Made by a program: the position numbers and the translations under genes. Below the pieces are notes generated by a model, which did not search any database, had not been told where the DNA came from, and saw nothing but the letters and a program-made list of their open reading frames with translations. 64,000 nt of DNA from positions 248,001 to 312,000 of the forward strand of contig SNAP01000001.1 of NCBI GenBank assembly GCA_022496785.1, read 5' to 3'. Origin of the DNA: Marinilabiliaceae bacterium JC040 (GTDB lineage: Bacteria; Bacteroidota; Bacteroidia; Bacteroidales; Marinifilaceae). Below, piece by piece: positions 17,818 to 26,325 of this stretch (its first letter is position 1; the number at the start of each line of letters is the position of its first letter).

Positions 17818-18012
17818 TTTTAAATTTATTTGAGTTGTTAATAATTTAGACAATAGAAATTCTACATAAACTGGATTATATTTATTTCCATAAAATACAA
17901 TCCAATTATGTAGTTAGTTACATTTTAAACATTTAAGAATCAATTAAATATACCATATGATATTATAGTTATACCATATCTATCTGAATACCCCATTATT
18001 ACAGACATATAA

Positions 18013-18291
18013 TATTTACTTAATCATCTATATTTTAAAAATATACTTATAATTTTTGGACAAAGATATTATGTACATCTATGGAATTTTATCCCTATTA
18101 ATGGGGATATTGGTCAAAATGAAAAATTTTATGATAAAACATCTATTTTACATGATGAAAAGATAATAGACTATTTGAACAGCCTAATAATTATGATGAA
18201 ATTACGTTTTAAGAATAGTTCTATTTGTCGTTATAAACAAGAAACCTCCTCCATACAAGTTCGATATAAGTGGGACTTAATACGGACTTGA
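18013..18291 (+). pseudogene. Possible remnant of a small uncharacterised protein gene
   Basis: A 93-codon frame, open but without a plausible start, ends in TGA at 18289-18291. The middle reads FYDKTSILHDEKIIDYLNS, then LIIMM. This resembles the N-terminal part of small uncharacterised Bacteroidetes proteins with a pattern like DEKIIxYLxxGxxIM. The expected Gly after YLNS is lost, and the frame then runs into the inverted-repeat element. A chance open frame cannot be excluded. Confidence 0.25.
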
Positions 18292-18302
18292 TACGGAGAA
18301 GG
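18245..18302. repeat. Imperfect inverted-repeat element
   Basis: Left arm 18245-18260 and right arm 18286-18302 are imperfect reverse complements (about 14 of 17 positions, with one bulge). Between them the motif (GG)ACTT(A/G)ATACGG occurs twice in tandem (around 18275-18296). It is notably richer in G and C than its surroundings. It may be a small dispersed element, but no second copy was noticed in this window. Confidence 0.4.
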
Positions 18303-18325
18303 TACCTCAAAAGTATATTGAAAGA

Positions 18326-19978
18326 CTATTTATTCAGAATAGAATTATATTTCTTTTTGTCTTTAAGAATTTTATACGCAACATTAATAGTTGAATCATT
18401 ATTTATAGAATATTGAATAATACCTCTATCAAAATATGATCTTTGAATAAATTCCATAGCAAGTAATCTTTTAACTTCTTGCTTATTTTTTAATAGATCT
18501 TCAGACAAAGAATGTGATAATTTATTCTTAAGAATTGCAATTTCTTTACTTATTCTAGTATAAGATTTTTCTGCTTTAGCATATTTCTCTAATTGTTTTA
18601 ATAATGTTTCACTATCACTATTATATTTAAATTTTATCTTTAATAGATAATCTTTAAAATTAGAGAATATTTTATCATTAGAATCAAAAGATTTAATGTC
18701 AATTGTAGGATTATTACTTATAAGGTATTGATTTACAAACTTAAAAACGGTATTCTTTTCAATAAGACTTTCCGACAATAAAGAATATCTTTTTAACTTG
18801 GTTTTTATATCTGGTCTTATTCCTCCTCCATCATAAACAATACGATTATTCTTGGTATAAAATTTAGTTTTAAGGGAATCAGGGACTTTACCTACACTTC
18901 CATCTTCATTTCTATGAGAATAATCTAAAGCCTGTACACATCTACCACTTGGAGTATAATATTTAGCTGTAGTAATCTTTAATTTTGCATTATAAGGTAA
19001 ATCTCTTGAAGTTTGAACTAGACCTTTACCAAAAGAACGTTGCCCTATAATAACACCTCTATCATAATCTTGAATAGATCCTGCTAAAATTTCAGATGCA
19101 GATGCAGAATGTCTACCTATAAGACAAACAATAGGTATTCTAGGAGCAATTGGATTCTTTTTTGCTTTAAGAGCTCTATTAAATGCTTTAAATTTACCCT
19201 TTGTAGATACAATAGTATCTCCTTTTGATAAGAAATAGTTTGCAATATTTACAGCTTGATATAATAAACCTCCTGGATTTGATCGTAAATCGAGAACAAG
19301 ACCTCTAGCTCCTTTTCTTTTTAAAGATAGAATTGCTGTTCTCATTTTATTAGCAGATTTATTAGTAAATTTAGAGAAATTGATATACCCTATATCGCCT
19401 TTTATCATTCCATAATATGGAATAGCTGGCATTTGAATATTTTCCCTTCTAAATTCTTTAATTATAGGTTTAGCAATTCCTGGACGCTTTAGCAAAAGTT
19501 TTATAGAAGTATGAGATTTTCCCCTTAGACACTTACTTACTTTTTTAATTGAATATCCTTTTACAGATTCATCATTTACAGATAAAATTACATCTCCAGC
19601 TTTTACGCCAGCTTTCTGAGATGGAGTGTTCTCTTTTACTTGCATAATTGCAACTACTGAATCGAGTTTACCAATTACACAACCAATACCTGCATATTTA
19701 CCTGTAGAAAGTGTTTCTAATTCATTTTTTGTTTTTGAATTATAATATTGAGTGTAAGGATCTAATTCTTTTAATAAATTCTTAATACTCTTTTCAATAA
19801 GTTCTGTAGGTTTTATATCATCTACGTAAAACATATTTACTTCTCTAAATAGATCAGCATAAATGGTTAAACCTTTACTGATATTAAAATTCCTTTCGTC
19901 ACGTTTTGTACTTGTGAAGAGTAAAATAATAAGAGAAAGAATAATGGAAATTTTTAGAATTTTAAAAACACGTTTCAT
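18326..19978 (-). CDS. S41 family C-terminal processing peptidase (CtpA-like), copy 2
   Basis: A 550-residue periplasmic serine protease with an N-terminal membrane anchor (about residues 8-22). A PDZ domain follows (about 85-165, with GIGCVIG and AGDVILSVND), then the S41 core. SASASEILAG gives Ser293 and FGKGLVQ gives Lys318, again 25 residues apart. The N-terminal helical region LDPYTQYY is typical of the CtpA branch. It differs from copy 1 in a longer C-terminal helical tail (about residues 390-550). It is 16 bp downstream of yidD, so it probably belongs to the rnpA-yidD transcript. Confidence 0.92.
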   Translation of the reverse strand: MKRVFKILKISIILSLIILLFTSTKRDERNFNISKGLTIYADLFREVNMFYVDDIKPTELIEKSIKNLLKELDPYTQYYNSKTKNELETLSTGKYAGIGCVIGKLDSVVAIMQVKENTPSQKAGVKAGDVILSVNDESVKGYSIKKVSKCLRGKSHTSIKLLLKRPGIAKPIIKEFRRENIQMPAIPYYGMIKGDIGYINFSKFTNKSANKMRTAILSLKRKGARGLVLDLRSNPGGLLYQAVNIANYFLSKGDTIVSTKGKFKAFNRALKAKKNPIAPRIPIVCLIGRHSASASEILAGSIQDYDRGVIIGQRSFGKGLVQTSRDLPYNAKLKITTAKYYTPSGRCVQALDYSHRNEDGSVGKVPDSLKTKFYTKNNRIVYDGGGIRPDIKTKLKRYSLLSESLIEKNTVFKFVNQYLISNNPTIDIKSFDSNDKIFSNFKDYLLKIKFKYNSDSETLLKQLEKYAKAEKSYTRISKEIAILKNKLSHSLSEDLLKNKQEVKRLLAMEFIQRSYFDRGIIQYSINNDSTINVAYKILKDKKKYNSILNK

Positions 19979-19994
19979 AAGCTTTGTTAGTTAA

Positions 19995-20216
19995 TTATGG
20001 AACAGGGTCGTAGCCACTACCACCCCATGGATTACATCTCAATATACGTTTAATTGCTAAGAAAAGACCTTTAATAGGACCATGTTTTTTTAATGCTTGA
20101 GCAGCATATTCAGAACAAGTCGGAGTGAAACGACATGCACTAGGTGTCATTGGGGAAATGAATCGTTGATAAAATTTAATAGGTAACAATAATATAAAGA
20201 TTAATACCTTTCTCAT
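19995..20216 (-). CDS. yidD: Membrane protein insertion efficiency factor YidD
   Basis: A 73-residue member of the YidD (UPF0161) family. It has an N-terminal amphipathic segment and the signature [13 protein letters not shown] with conserved Cys residues, then [14 protein letters not shown] at the C-terminus. It assists YidC-dependent membrane insertion. Its ATG overlaps the rnpA stop by 4 bp, which is the classic rnpA-yidD coupling. Confidence 0.95.
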   Translation of the reverse strand: MRKVLIFILLLPIKFYQRFISPMTPSACRFTPTCSEYAAQALKKHGPIKGLFLAIKRILRCNPWGGSGYDPVP

Positions 20217-20605
20217 GATTCTATATTTGAAATTTCTTTAGCCAGTTTATTAAGCACATCTTTCATACTAGGTTCAATATCAACAAAACTTCTCAATTTT
20301 GTATCAACATATATAAGCATCATATCGATAGAAAATCCATTACAGTGATCCAACACGATATGTTTATTAAGGCGATATGCTTCTCGTATATGCCTTTTCA
20401 TATAATTTCTATCAACAGCATTACGAAATCTTTTTTTCCCAACAGAAATAGAAAGTTGTACAGGATGTTTTCTTTCTTTTTCAATTTTTCTCCACACTAA
20501 TTTAAAAGGGAATTTAAATAAAGTTTCATGTTCATTAAATAATTCCTCTATTTGAGCAGTACTACATAAACGTTCTGCTTTTTTAAATTTATACGATTTC
20601 TCCAC
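20213..20605 (-). CDS. rnpA: Ribonuclease P protein component
   Basis: A 130-residue basic protein subunit of RNase P, which matures tRNA 5' ends. The family signature is seen in [27 protein letters not shown]. The start is set at the GTG at 20605. The longer frame to a TTG at 20665 would run through the -7 element (20629-20636) and into the terminator stem of hemD, so it cannot be right. A GTG start is unusual here. It overlaps yidD by 4 bp downstream. Confidence 0.9.
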   Translation of the reverse strand: MEKSYKFKKAERLCSTAQIEELFNEHETLFKFPFKLVWRKIEKERKHPVQLSISVGKKRFRNAVDRNYMKRHIREAYRLNKHIVLDHCNGFSIDMMLIYVDTKLRSFVDIEPSMKDVLNKLAKEISNIES

Positions 20606-20628
20606 TACTGATAGTTTAATATACACTA

Positions 20629-20636
20629 CAAATGTA
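20629..20636 (-). promoter_or_regulatory. rnpA -7 element
   Basis: Minus-strand TACATTTG matches TAnnTTTG. Predicted start of transcription is near 20623, 18 nt before the GTG at 20605; this fixes the start choice. Confidence 0.6.
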
Positions 20637-20648
20637 TAGTATTTAAAG

Positions 20649-20684
20649 AAAAAAAGGGTATTCAATAGATAAAATTGAATACCC
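20649..20684 (-). terminator. Intrinsic terminator after hemD
   Basis: Arms 20656-20666 and 20674-20684 form a perfect 11-bp stem with a 7-nt loop. A T run follows on the minus strand (plus A at 20649-20655). Confidence 0.85.
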
Positions 20685-20708
20685 TAAAAATATTTTTTAT
20701 AAAAAGGA

Positions 20709-21458
20709 TTACTTTTTATTCTCTTTTTTGATGTATTGCTCAAGAGCCATAGTCATAGATGGAGCTTTAGGAATTGGAGCTTGAATGTCCAATTTTAATC
20801 CAGCTGAGACAACAGCTTTTGTTGTAGCAGGTCCAAAAGCAGCAATTTTAGTTTCACCTTGAGCATAGTCAGGGAAATTTTGTTGTAATGATTTTATACC
20901 AGAAGGAGTGTAGAAAGCTAAAATATCGAATGAATTGATATCAGGGATATCAGATAAATCGCTACTAACAGTTCTGTATAAAATTGCTTTTGAATACTTT
21001 AGTTTAAGATCGTCAAGAAGAGCCGGAATAGACTGCTTATGAATATCTGCTAAAGGCAACAAAAATGTTTCTTTTTTGTGTTTTGTAAGGGTTTTAGTAA
21101 GATCTTCAATTTTCCTTTCACCATGGAAGATTTTCCTTTTACGATACACAATATATTTTTGTAGATAGAATGCTATAGATTCAGAAATACAAAAATACTT
21201 CATGTCGTCTGGAACTTCAACTCTAGTTTCTTTACAAATTCTAAAGAAGTGGTCAATTGCTGTTCTACTAGTAAAAATAACTGCCGTATGATCAAGAATA
21301 TTTATTCTTTCTTGTCTAAACTCTTTGGCAGGAACTCCCTCAACTTGAATAAATGGTCTAAACGTAATATCAAGATGATATTTCTCGGCTAAATCGAAAT
21401 ATGGCGATTTCTCCGTTTGAGGCTTTGGTTGTGAAACTAATATACTCTTTATCTTCAC
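20709..21458 (-). CDS. hemD: Uroporphyrinogen-III synthase
   Basis: A 249-residue cytosolic enzyme that closes and inverts the D ring of hydroxymethylbilane in haem synthesis. This family is poorly conserved. The visible signatures are the N-terminal ILVSQP, AVIFTSRTAIDHF (about residue 60), and the C-terminal FDILAFYTPSGIKSL and KIAAFGPATTKA. The neighbours DUF4271 upstream and rnpA-yidD downstream are the usual Bacteroidales context. A -7-like TACCTTTG at 21557-21564, inside the end of DUF4271, may give it its own transcript. Confidence 0.85.
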   Translation of the reverse strand: MKIKSILVSQPKPQTEKSPYFDLAEKYHLDITFRPFIQVEGVPAKEFRQERINILDHTAVIFTSRTAIDHFFRICKETRVEVPDDMKYFCISESIAFYLQKYIVYRKRKIFHGERKIEDLTKTLTKHKKETFLLPLADIHKQSIPALLDDLKLKYSKAILYRTVSSDLSDIPDINSFDILAFYTPSGIKSLQQNFPDYAQGETKIAAFGPATTKAVVSAGLKLDIQAPIPKAPSMTMALEQYIKKENKK

Positions 21459-21504
21459 AGGTATAATTTTTAGTGTTAATCAATACAATTCAATTTTCTT
21501 TGAT

Positions 21505-22335
21505 TTACATCCTAAGATATTTGATCAAGAAAATAATAGGCACTATTTCTAGGGCACAAAGGTACAAAATCATATATAATATTGAAAAATGTTTTTGCAA
21601 TATTATTTTAAAACCTCTAAATAAGGTAATTAAGTATACAATTCCCACCAAAAAGAAACTAACATATCTAACATAAGAAAGAGTTTCTTCAGGGATATAA
21701 GGCATTGCAATTATAAATGGTATAAGAAAAATACCAAGATTTTTCCAAGCTAGTAAAACATTAAATTTATATAATTCTGCTTCTTTTTTAGAATTAAAAA
21801 CATAGCCACAAAAGTTGGAAATTAGCACTTTAAGGAGAATAATTCCAGTAACAACAGCAATAATTCTAAGAAAATCGTCAAGATTTCCGCTTCTTAAAGG
21901 ATTGAATAAAAATGCAATTTCAAAAACATAAACAGGTAAAACGATAAAAGAAAGTACATTCAAAAATCGATAACAAACCTGATTTCTTTTACTCCTAGTT
22001 TTAATAAGCTCATTTACTTTATTGGGAATAAAAGTTGTTGCAAGTACATTTTTAGATATTTTCGGAAAAGTGTATTTTATTTTAGCTAGCAAGAGAACAA
22101 TAAGCAACAAGATGGAAATAAACCAATAAGTATTTCCATACTGATTATCTACCGATATATCTTTTGGTTTTTCATTAATCTCAATTCTTGCATTTTCAAC
22201 CTTCTGAGTCTTTTTATACAAGTCGTTAGGATTTAAAATAGGATTAGAAAACTCATCACCATTAGTTTTCTTAACCACAATTATTTCTTCTCCATTTATT
22301 GGAATAATACAATTTGAAAATTGATCTTGTTGCAT
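21505..22335 (-). CDS. DUF4271 multi-pass membrane protein
   Basis: A 276-residue protein. A soluble N-terminal stretch of about 75 residues is followed by roughly seven hydrophobic segments from YWFISILLLIVLLL to the C-terminal FLIKYLRM. Size, topology and position directly upstream of hemD match DUF4271 of Bacteroidetes. No catalytic motif is visible and the function is unknown. It lies 25 bp downstream of polA and is probably co-transcribed with it. Confidence 0.7.
   Translation of the reverse strand: MQQDQFSNCIIPINGEEIIVVKKTNGDEFSNPILNPNDLYKKTQKVENARIEINEKPKDISVDNQYGNTYWFISILLLIVLLLAKIKYTFPKISKNVLATTFIPNKVNELIKTRSKRNQVCYRFLNVLSFIVLPVYVFEIAFLFNPLRSGNLDDFLRIIAVVTGIILLKVLISNFCGYVFNSKKEAELYKFNVLLAWKNLGIFLIPFIIAMPYIPEETLSYVRYVSFFLVGIVYLITLFRGFKIILQKHFSILYMILYLCALEIVPIIFLIKYLRM
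21557..21564 (-). promoter_or_regulatory. Possible hemD -7 element inside DUF4271
   Basis: Minus-strand TACCTTTG matches TAnnTTTG. It would start transcription near 21550, about 92 nt before hemD. It lies in coding sequence and lacks a -33 element, so a chance match is possible. Confidence 0.35.
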
Positions 22336-22360
22336 ATTTTCACTCTTATATATTTAATTA

Positions 22361-25087
22361 TTAATGAGCTTGTAGCCAATTATTTCCCTCTCCTACATCA
22401 ATCGTCAAAGGTATAGATAGTTTCACTACATCTTGCATTTCTTCGATAAGAATTTTTTCTAATTTTTCTTTTTCACTTTTAAGACAATCAAAAATAAGTT
22501 CATCATGCACCTGAAGAATCATTTTAGAAGATAGATTTTCTTTCTGCATTCTACTATGAACATTAATCATAGCAAGTTTAATAATATCTGCTGCTGATCC
22601 TTGAAGAGGAGCATTAATAGCATTTCTCTCAGCAATTCCCCTTTGCATTGCATTTCGTGAATTTATAGCTTTTAAATATCTTCTTCTTTTCATTATAGTC
22701 TCTACATACTCCTGCTCTCTTGCTATTTGAACTGATTTGTCCATATATTCTTTTACTTTAGGGTATGAAGCAAAATATCCATCTATTAATTCTTTACCTT
22801 CTTTACGAGATATCTCAAGATTTTCAGCTAATCCCCAAGCAGAAACGCCATATATAATACCAAAATTAGCAGATTTTGCTCTTGTTCTCATCTCCTTACT
22901 AACATCTTCTAAGCTAGTATGATATATCTTAGCTGCTGTAGCAGTGTGAATATCTTCATTATTATTAAAAGCCTGAAGCATATGTTCATCTTGAGATAGA
23001 TGAGCCATCAATCTTAATTCAATTTGAGAATAATCGGCTGCTACAAGAATATGATTTTCATCTGAAGGTATAAAAGCACTTCTAATTTTCTTACCTTCTT
23101 CTGTTCTAATAGGAATATTTTGAAGATTAGGATTAAGAGAAGACAATCTTCCTGTACCTGCCTCTGCTTGATTATAATAAGTATGAATTCTTCCTGATTT
23201 TGGATTTATTAGTGTAGGAAGAGGCAATGCATATGTGTTTAATAATTTAGATAACTTTCTATATTCTAACAACATTGGTACCATTGGATGCTTATCTTTA
23301 ATTTTTAATAAGACATCTTCTCCTGTTGCATATTGCTTAGTCTTTTTAGTTTTCTTTGCCTTTTCATCTAATTTTAATTTATCGAAAAGCACTTCCCCAA
23401 CTTGTTTAGGAGATGAAAGATTAAACTTCTCACCTACTATTTCAAATATGTTGTTTTCTATATTTAGCAGTTTCTCTTTTAAATATTTAGCAAAATTATT
23501 AAGCTCGCTAGTTGAAACATTGGCTCCAGTAAATTCCATACCAGCTAAAACCTCAATTAAAGGCATTTCAATATTATTGTACACTTCGTAAGTTCCAATA
23601 TCTTTAAGCTGTTTATCTAGCTCCATTCTTAATTTATAAAAGACTAGAGCCTCTTCGAATTTTCTATTTAATTCTTCTTCCGACAATTCATCACTATCGT
23701 CTCCAAAAAGCATTAATTGTTTCTTAGCTTTCTTTTTAGGAGCTGGAAGCATTGAATAGTCAAGAATTTCCTCTGCTATTTCATTTAAATCGTGTTTACC
23801 ATCTGGACGAAGTATATAGTGAGCAATTTTCACATCGAAGAAAGAACCTTTTAGGTTAATTCCATACCATTTCATCCAAAGCATTTCCTGTTTTAGGTCG
23901 TGAGAAATTTTGCCAATATTCTCATCTTCGAAAATAGGTTTAAATCTATTTAACAATTCAATTAATTCTTTCTCTTGTCGAGGTAAATTTATATAGAATG
24001 CTTTATTATTTTTTAGAGCAAAAGTAATTGAGTAAGGAACAGCAAGATTAGCATTATCGTTTGATAATTCAGAATGAAAAGCAAATTCTTCCTGAATACA
24101 TAAGTCAGCTAGAAGGTCGTTGATAAGTTCTGGAGTATCAATCTTAAAGAATGAATGTTCAATAGAATTAATATCCTTTAATTGCTTTTCTTCTCCAAAA
24201 TCACCTAAAATTCGTTGAGCTAGCATATTGAATTCTAGTTCTTCAAGAATTGCTTTTAATTTTGTTCTATCTATATCTTTAATTTTAGTCTCTTCTATAG
24301 GACATTCACATGGAACTTCTGTGTTTATAATAACAAGTTCACGTGAAAGTCTTACTTGTTCCTCAAAATTTATAAGATTTTCTTTCTGCTTACCCTTTAG
24401 TTCTGAAATATGTTCGTAAATACCATCTATGTTTTTATATTGGGCAACAAGTTTATTTGCAGATTTAGGACCTACACCAGGACAGCCAGGAACATTATCT
24501 GCACTATCTCCCATTAAACCAAGAATGTCGATAACCTGAGATACATCTTCTATTCCGAAAGATGCAAGTACTTCTTGAATACCCATAATCTCAACATCTT
24601 TATCTTTTTTCTTAGGCTTATACATATATATATTCTCAGAAACTAATTGAGCATAATCCTTATCTGGAGTCATCATATATACAACAAAACCTTGTTTTTC
24701 AGCTCTCTTAGCAATAGTTCCAACAACGTCATCAGCCTCATAATAATCAATCTTTATTTGCTTAATATTCATAGCATCAAGCAATTTCTCTATATAAGGT
24801 ATTGAATTTCTAAGATCGTCTGGCATAGGAGGACGCTGTGCCTTATATTCAGGGTACCTATCGTGTCTGAATGTTTTTCCATGTGGATCGAAACAAACAG
24901 CTATATGAGTAGGTTTTTCCTTTTCAAGAATTTCCATTAAGGCATTAGTGAAACCTAAAATTGCAGAAGTATTAAGACCTTTACTTGTGTATCTAGGAGT
25001 TCTAATAAAGGCAAAATATGCTCTATATATTAGGGCATAGGCATCTACAAGAAAGAGTTTCTTATCTAATTCAGGATTTGTGTGCAT
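22361..25087 (-). CDS. polA: DNA polymerase I
   Basis: A 908-residue replication and repair polymerase. It has an N-terminal 5' nuclease (residues 1-290, with YYEADDVVG, TPDKDYAQL and the helix-hairpin-helix GCPGVGPKSA). A central 3'-5' exonuclease fold lies at about 310-490. The C-terminal family A polymerase shows DYSQIELR, RAKSANFGIIYG and QVHDELIFD. The polymerase and 5' nuclease motifs are intact. In the exonuclease domain, the usual DxE motif reads FHSE (His338, Glu340), the second Asp is Glu401 and the third is Glu479 with Arg475 for Tyr. Proofreading may therefore be lost or weak. It has its own -7 element at 25128-25135. Confidence 0.95.
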   Translation of the reverse strand: MHTNPELDKKLFLVDAYALIYRAYFAFIRTPRYTSKGLNTSAILGFTNALMEILEKEKPTHIAVCFDPHGKTFRHDRYPEYKAQRPPMPDDLRNSIPYIEKLLDAMNIKQIKIDYYEADDVVGTIAKRAEKQGFVVYMMTPDKDYAQLVSENIYMYKPKKKDKDVEIMGIQEVLASFGIEDVSQVIDILGLMGDSADNVPGCPGVGPKSANKLVAQYKNIDGIYEHISELKGKQKENLINFEEQVRLSRELVIINTEVPCECPIEETKIKDIDRTKLKAILEELEFNMLAQRILGDFGEEKQLKDINSIEHSFFKIDTPELINDLLADLCIQEEFAFHSELSNDNANLAVPYSITFALKNNKAFYINLPRQEKELIELLNRFKPIFEDENIGKISHDLKQEMLWMKWYGINLKGSFFDVKIAHYILRPDGKHDLNEIAEEILDYSMLPAPKKKAKKQLMLFGDDSDELSEEELNRKFEEALVFYKLRMELDKQLKDIGTYEVYNNIEMPLIEVLAGMEFTGANVSTSELNNFAKYLKEKLLNIENNIFEIVGEKFNLSSPKQVGEVLFDKLKLDEKAKKTKKTKQYATGEDVLLKIKDKHPMVPMLLEYRKLSKLLNTYALPLPTLINPKSGRIHTYYNQAEAGTGRLSSLNPNLQNIPIRTEEGKKIRSAFIPSDENHILVAADYSQIELRLMAHLSQDEHMLQAFNNNEDIHTATAAKIYHTSLEDVSKEMRTRAKSANFGIIYGVSAWGLAENLEISRKEGKELIDGYFASYPKVKEYMDKSVQIAREQEYVETIMKRRRYLKAINSRNAMQRGIAERNAINAPLQGSAADIIKLAMINVHSRMQKENLSSKMILQVHDELIFDCLKSEKEKLEKILIEEMQDVVKLSIPLTIDVGEGNNWLQAH

Positions 25088-25127
25088 AAATAATATTATT
25101 TACATGATGGTTAAAAAAATCTTTTCA

Positions 25128-25135
25128 CAAATTTA
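25128..25135 (-). promoter_or_regulatory. polA -7 element
   Basis: Minus-strand TAAATTTG matches TAnnTTTG. Predicted start of transcription is near 25121, 34 nt before the ATG at 25087. Confidence 0.5.
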
Positions 25136-25195
25136 AAGATAAGCATTAAGAAATTAAAACCTTATCAAGATAAAAGTGTTAATAAAAAAAATGAA

Positions 25196-25203
25196 TAACT
25201 TTG
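25196..25203 (+). promoter_or_regulatory. -7 element of the DAHP synthase gene
   Basis: TAACTTTG matches TAnnTTTG. Predicted start of transcription is near 25209, about 16 nt before the ATG at 25225. It overlaps the TTG at 25201 of the longer frame, which argues against that start. Confidence 0.55.
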
Positions 25204-25224
25204 CGATACACAATAGACAAGAAT

Positions 25225-26322
25225 ATGGATATACTAAAAGAAATATTATCGCTATCTGACTGGAATATCGGAAAGAAAGAAAATAGTCCTTTAATAATAG
25301 CAGGACCTTGTAGCGCTGAGTCAGAAATTCAAATGCTAACAACAGCAAAATCTTTGAAAGATATAGGTATAGAAGTATTTAGAGCTGGTATTTGGAAACC
25401 ACGAACTCGTCCAAATTGCTTTGAAGGTATAGGCAGTGTAGGCTTAAAATGGATGGATACTGTTCGACAAGAAACAGGCATGAGAATTTCCACTGAGATA
25501 GCTAATACCAAACACCTTGAACAGGTATTAAAACATGATATAGATATTATTTGGATAGGTGCAAGAACAACTACTAATCCCTTTGCAATGCAAGAGATTG
25601 CAGATGCTCTTAAAGGTGTAGATATACCTGTATTTGTAAAGAATCCTGTTAATCCAGATTTAGAGTTGTGGATTGGTGCACTTGAAAGATTAGCACAAGT
25701 AGGAATAAAACGTTTAGGCGCTATTCATAGAGGATTTTCTTCTTATGAACAAACAAAATATAGAAATATTCCCCAATGGCAAATACCAATCTCGTTAAGA
25801 GAGCGATTAAAAAATATTCCTTTATTATGCGATCCAAGCCATATTAGTGGTAAAAGAGAATTGATTAAGGAAGTTTCTCAAGAAGCTCTAGATTTAAACT
25901 ATGATGGTTTAATAATAGAGAGCCATATAGACCCCTCTGTTGCGTTATCAGACGCTAGACAGCAAGTTAATCCTAAGGATCTAGAAATCATCTTAAAAGA
26001 GCTTAAAATGCGTAATAAAGATGTGAATAATCAAGAAATGCAATCTATACTTTCAGATCTTAGAACTAGAATTGACAAATACGATAATCAACTACTAGAT
26101 ATCTTAGAAGAGAGAATAAATATAGCTTGTGAAATAGGAAAAATTAAAAGAGAACACGATTTAAAAATACTACAACAAGATAGATGGTCGTCTATACTAT
26201 CTCGTGTTATTAGAGAAGGAAAAGATAAAGGTATTAGTGAGGCTACAATCTCAAAAATATTTAAAGCTATTCACCAAGAATCAATTAATAAACAAGTTGA
26301 GATTATGAAAGAAGAAGGATAA
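25225..26322 (+). CDS. Bifunctional DAHP synthase / chorismate mutase
   Basis: A 365-residue fusion. The N-terminal domain (about 1-260) is a type I-beta, KDO8P-like DAHP synthase with IAGPCSAES, GIWKPRTRPN and CDPSHISGKR, which condenses PEP and erythrose 4-phosphate. The C-terminal domain (about 270-365) is an AroQ-type chorismate mutase with LRTRIDKYDNQLLDILEERI. The fusion is typical of Bacteroidetes, where the mutase domain also mediates feedback. Here it is not inside a tyrA/pheA operon: polA is divergent and uvrC convergent. aroB and aroA lie at 53.3-55.6 kb. Confidence 0.92.
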   Translation: MDILKEILSLSDWNIGKKENSPLIIAGPCSAESEIQMLTTAKSLKDIGIEVFRAGIWKPRTRPNCFEGIGSVGLKWMDTVRQETGMRISTEIANTKHLEQVLKHDIDIIWIGARTTTNPFAMQEIADALKGVDIPVFVKNPVNPDLELWIGALERLAQVGIKRLGAIHRGFSSYEQTKYRNIPQWQIPISLRERLKNIPLLCDPSHISGKRELIKEVSQEALDLNYDGLIIESHIDPSVALSDARQQVNPKDLEIILKELKMRNKDVNNQEMQSILSDLRTRIDKYDNQLLDILEERINIACEIGKIKREHDLKILQQDRWSSILSRVIREGKDKGISEATISKIFKAIHQESINKQVEIMKEEG

Positions 26323-26325
26323 TAA

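Larger units (their letters stand above)
17818..18325. other. 508-bp intergenic region with decayed DNA
   Basis: No intact gene. It holds two direct copies of ATACCATAT (17950-17958 and 17971-17979) spaced 21 bp, a start-less open frame that looks like a gene remnant (18013-18291), and an imperfect inverted-repeat element (18245-18302). No terminator for the ctpA copy 2 transcript and no clear promoter for the lipoprotein gene were found. Confidence 0.5.

Noticed and set aside
20606-20665. Longer rnpA start at a TTG at 20665
   Set aside because: That frame would include the -7 element and part of the hemD terminator, and the added residues are not RnpA-like.
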